Below are positions 4,023 through 5,349 of a stretch of 5,349 bases of DNA, piece by piece; the stretch's first letter is position 1, and the number at the start of each line of letters is the position of its first letter. Under the pieces are notes generated by a model. The model was not told where the DNA came from. It made no database searches and worked only from the letters and a program-made list of their open reading frames with translations. The stretch is from contig JAHJRB010000020.1 of assembly GCA_018831025.1 (NCBI GenBank), forward strand, positions 1 to 5,349, in the 5' to 3' direction. The position numbers were made by a program, and so were the translations under genes. The DNA comes from Nanobdellota archaeon. Lineage in GTDB: Archaea > Nanobdellota > Nanobdellia > SCGC-AAA011-G17 > ARS1403.

Positions 4023-5349
4023 ATGTAATAGACTGCTAATATTGCTAATGTAAGAATTATGCTTAGATTTGTATAAAATGGAATTAAAGGTATAGATGTG
4101 CAGGGTTCTTCGTAGATTTCTATAGGATTGTTGTTTAATAATTTTGTAATTGCTCTTGTTCCTTCTATACATTGACCTATTTCAAATGTAATAATGTTAC
4201 CTTCTTCATCTGTTTGAATACATTTTGACCAACAACCTATGCTAGTCTCGCTTATTTTTGGACAATCTGATGTGTATCCTAAGAAAGAACCGCTGGGTTC
4301 AGAACTTGGGATGTCGTCACAGCATTGTTTGCTTCCGTAAATATCAAAACAAGCTTCATCTAAGTCGCAAGCGTCTCCGCAATTTCCAAACATAAGAGAC
4401 CTTTCTAAATTAATAAAACAATCCTCATCTGTATCTTCTTGGTTTTCAGGATCTTCATTAATATCATAAACATTTATACAATAATCATCATAATCGCAGA
4501 TAAAATCATCATCTACATCTCCTGAACAAACTCCTGAACAGCAGAATAATCCTGAAATACAAGTACTAGTGGGATCTTCAATACAATCGTTGCATAAACA
4601 ACTTTCAAAGTCTTCACAATCTCCGTTGTTGCTGCATTTTGCATATCCGGGTATATAAGAACATTCTGGGTCTAAACTTGGCGGACAATCTGAATCACAT
4701 TCATCATCTATTAAAGGGAAACAACCGTCATTCGGATCTTTTGTAGCAATAAATCCGGTACAGTCTGGCATGTCTACTCCAGAAATACAATTAATATCAC
4801 ATATACTGTCTGTAATTGCTACACAAATTCCATCGTTTCCACTAGTTCCATAGGTTTGGCAATCTGGATCTATTTCTGGAATACAGTCTAAATCACAGAT
4901 TCCATCATTCATAGGATAACAACAGTCTCCTTCGTTTTTTGTACAAGTAACTCCTCCTGGAGGAGGTAATGTACATTGAGAATCAGAAGTACATGTATTA
5001 GTCCCTGCACCAATTACAGAGACACAAGTCCCGCCTGCACTACATACTTTATGGTTTGGAGTTGTCGGTTTACCTACACAAGTGCCATCTATTACACATT
5101 GATCTACCCCTAGGCCGCTTATATCTATACACTTTAAGACTATATTGCATAATTTGTAAGAGGGGTTTTCTCCTGGAGGGGGTAGGACTAAACATTGAGC
5201 ATTATTACTACAGGTATCTGTTCCTGCTCCTGAAATAGTTAAACAATCTCCATTAGCACCACAAGCTTTATGACTTGGAGTTGGTGGAACTCCTACACAA
5301 TTTGCATTTGAGGTACATAAATCTATTCCTTCTCCACTAACTTGAACAC
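4010..5349 (-). CDS. Large Cys-rich secreted surface protein, C-terminal part (N-terminus outside window)
   Basis: The frame is open to the right edge, so the ATG at 4912 is probably internal; 445 residues are visible. Residues 1 to about 139 are tandem Cys-rich repeats (G-x-G-x-D/N-x-C-x4-C ... H/Y-K-x-C). Residues 148-229 hold three units of the pattern D-x-x-C-D-x-x-C ending in D-P-x-C or a close variant. Residues 238-274 form another Cys cluster. Residues 277-328 resemble a thrombospondin type 3 calcium-binding repeat: DVDDDFICDYDDYC, then NPxQxDTDxD-like acidic positions, ending GDACD. The protein ends in a hydrophobic segment (about 421-442) followed by KRK, a C-terminal anchor leaving the bulk outside the cell. 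The dense paired Cys suggest a disulfide-rich, calcium-stabilised surface or adhesion protein; the partner is unknown. A signal peptide would be upstream, outside the window. The stop codon is one base from the tRNA-Lys 3' end. Confidence is high that it is a real gene and low for its exact role. Confidence 0.88.
   Translation of the reverse strand, partial: VQVSGEGIDLCTSNANCVGVPPTPSHKACGANGDCLTISGAGTDTCSNNAQCLVLPPPGENPSYKLCNIVLKCIDISGLGVDQCVIDGTCVGKPTTPNHKVCSAGGTCVSVIGAGTNTCTSDSQCTLPPPGGVTCTKNEGDCCYPMNDGICDLDCIPEIDPDCQTYGTSGNDGICVAITDSICDINCISGVDMPDCTGFIATKDPNDGCFPLIDDECDSDCPPSLDPECSYIPGYAKCSNNGDCEDFESCLCNDCIEDPTSTCISGLFCCSGVCSGDVDDDFICDYDDYCINVYDINEDPENQEDTDEDCFINLERSLMFGNCGDACDLDEACFDIYGSKQCCDDIPSSEPSGSFLGYTSDCPKISETSIGCWSKCIQTDEEGNIITFEIGQCIEGTRAITKLLNNNPIEIYEEPCTSIPLIPFYTNLSIILTLAILAVYYIKRK
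4364..4519 (-). other. Thrombospondin type 3-like calcium-binding segment
   Basis: Visible residues 277-328 of the surface protein match the spacing of TSP3 repeats: an Asp-rich start with aromatic/Ile positions (DVDDDFICDYDDYC), an N-P-x-x-Q-x-D-T-D core (here EDPENQEDTDEDC) and a GDACD end. The insertion between DEDC and GDACD (about 13 residues) is longer than in a standard unit. Calcium binding is inferred from the family pattern. Confidence 0.6.
4661..4906 (-). repeat. Three D-x-x-C-D-x-x-C units in the surface protein
   Basis: Units are DGICDLDCIPEIDPDC (residues 148-163), DSICDINCISGVDMPDC (180-196) and DDECDSDCPPSLDPEC (214-229). They have constant Cys spacing and an acidic, Pro-containing turn. 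They look like repeated disulfide-knotted modules, with acidic residues that could bind a divalent metal (inference). Confidence 0.7.
4931..5349 (-). repeat. Tandem Cys-rich repeats with alternating 35/38-residue period
   Basis: The G-x-G-x-D/N-x-C motif recurs with its Cys codons at 5315-5317, 5210-5212, 5096-5098 and 4991-4993. The steps are 35, 38 and 35 residues. Units 1 and 3 resemble each other (CVG-x-P-x-TP-x-HK-x-C) and units 2 and 4 share an LPPPG segment. The real period is therefore a two-unit block of 73 residues (219 bp). The array continues past the window edge. Confidence 0.75.

Noticed and set aside
3990..4172. Open frame of 60 codons on the minus strand
   Set aside because: It lies in another frame of the Cys-rich surface-protein gene and runs into the tRNA T arm; its Lys/Asn/Ser-rich composition looks like a shadow.
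4910..4912. ATG as the start of the surface protein
   Set aside because: The frame stays open for another 145 codons to the window edge with the same Cys-rich repeats, so this Met is internal.
5056..5238. Open frame of 60 codons on the plus strand
   Set aside because: It is antisense to the Cys repeat array, with no promoter, ribosome binding site or recognisable domain; it is a shadow of the repeats.

Overview
The window looks like a low-GC archaeal genome, most likely a DPANN lineage of the Woesearchaeales/Pacearchaeales type (inference). Supporting signs are archaeal type IV pilin N-termini, an archaeal-type D-aminoacyl-tRNA deacylase, BRE/TATA promoters close to start codons, oligo-T terminators, a tRNA with archaeal-style introns and no encoded CCA, and a Cys-rich surface protein with a C-terminal membrane anchor.

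Layout: positions 1-1119 (+) hold the tail of one pilin-like gene, a complete paralogous pilin-like gene and a small DUF378 membrane protein. dtdA (1125-1895, -) converges on them. A divergent promoter region of about 210 bp follows. Then come an AAA ATPase with a DUF4143 C-terminus (2108-3373, +) and a translationally coupled multi-pass membrane protein (3367-3900, +). The reading frame of that membrane protein runs straight into a tRNA-Lys(CTT) gene (3805-4008, +). A large Cys-rich surface protein (4010-5349, -, N-terminus outside the window) ends one base from the tRNA.

The most notable object is the tRNA-Lys. Its 74 mature bases are split by two introns: 85 nt between positions 22 and 23 in the D stem, and 45 nt at the canonical 37/38 site. 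When both are removed every tRNA arm pairs, and both junctions fit bulge-helix-bulge geometry. The two introns also share an imperfect repeat of about 30 nt, present twice in intron 1 and once in intron 2. This suggests that one intron arose from the other or that a small element is spreading within this gene.

Functionally the window mixes cell-surface genes (two pilins and the Cys-rich protein) with translation genes (DtdA and tRNA-Lys) and an ATPase/membrane-protein pair of unknown role. There is no sign of a CRISPR array, transposase or rRNA.
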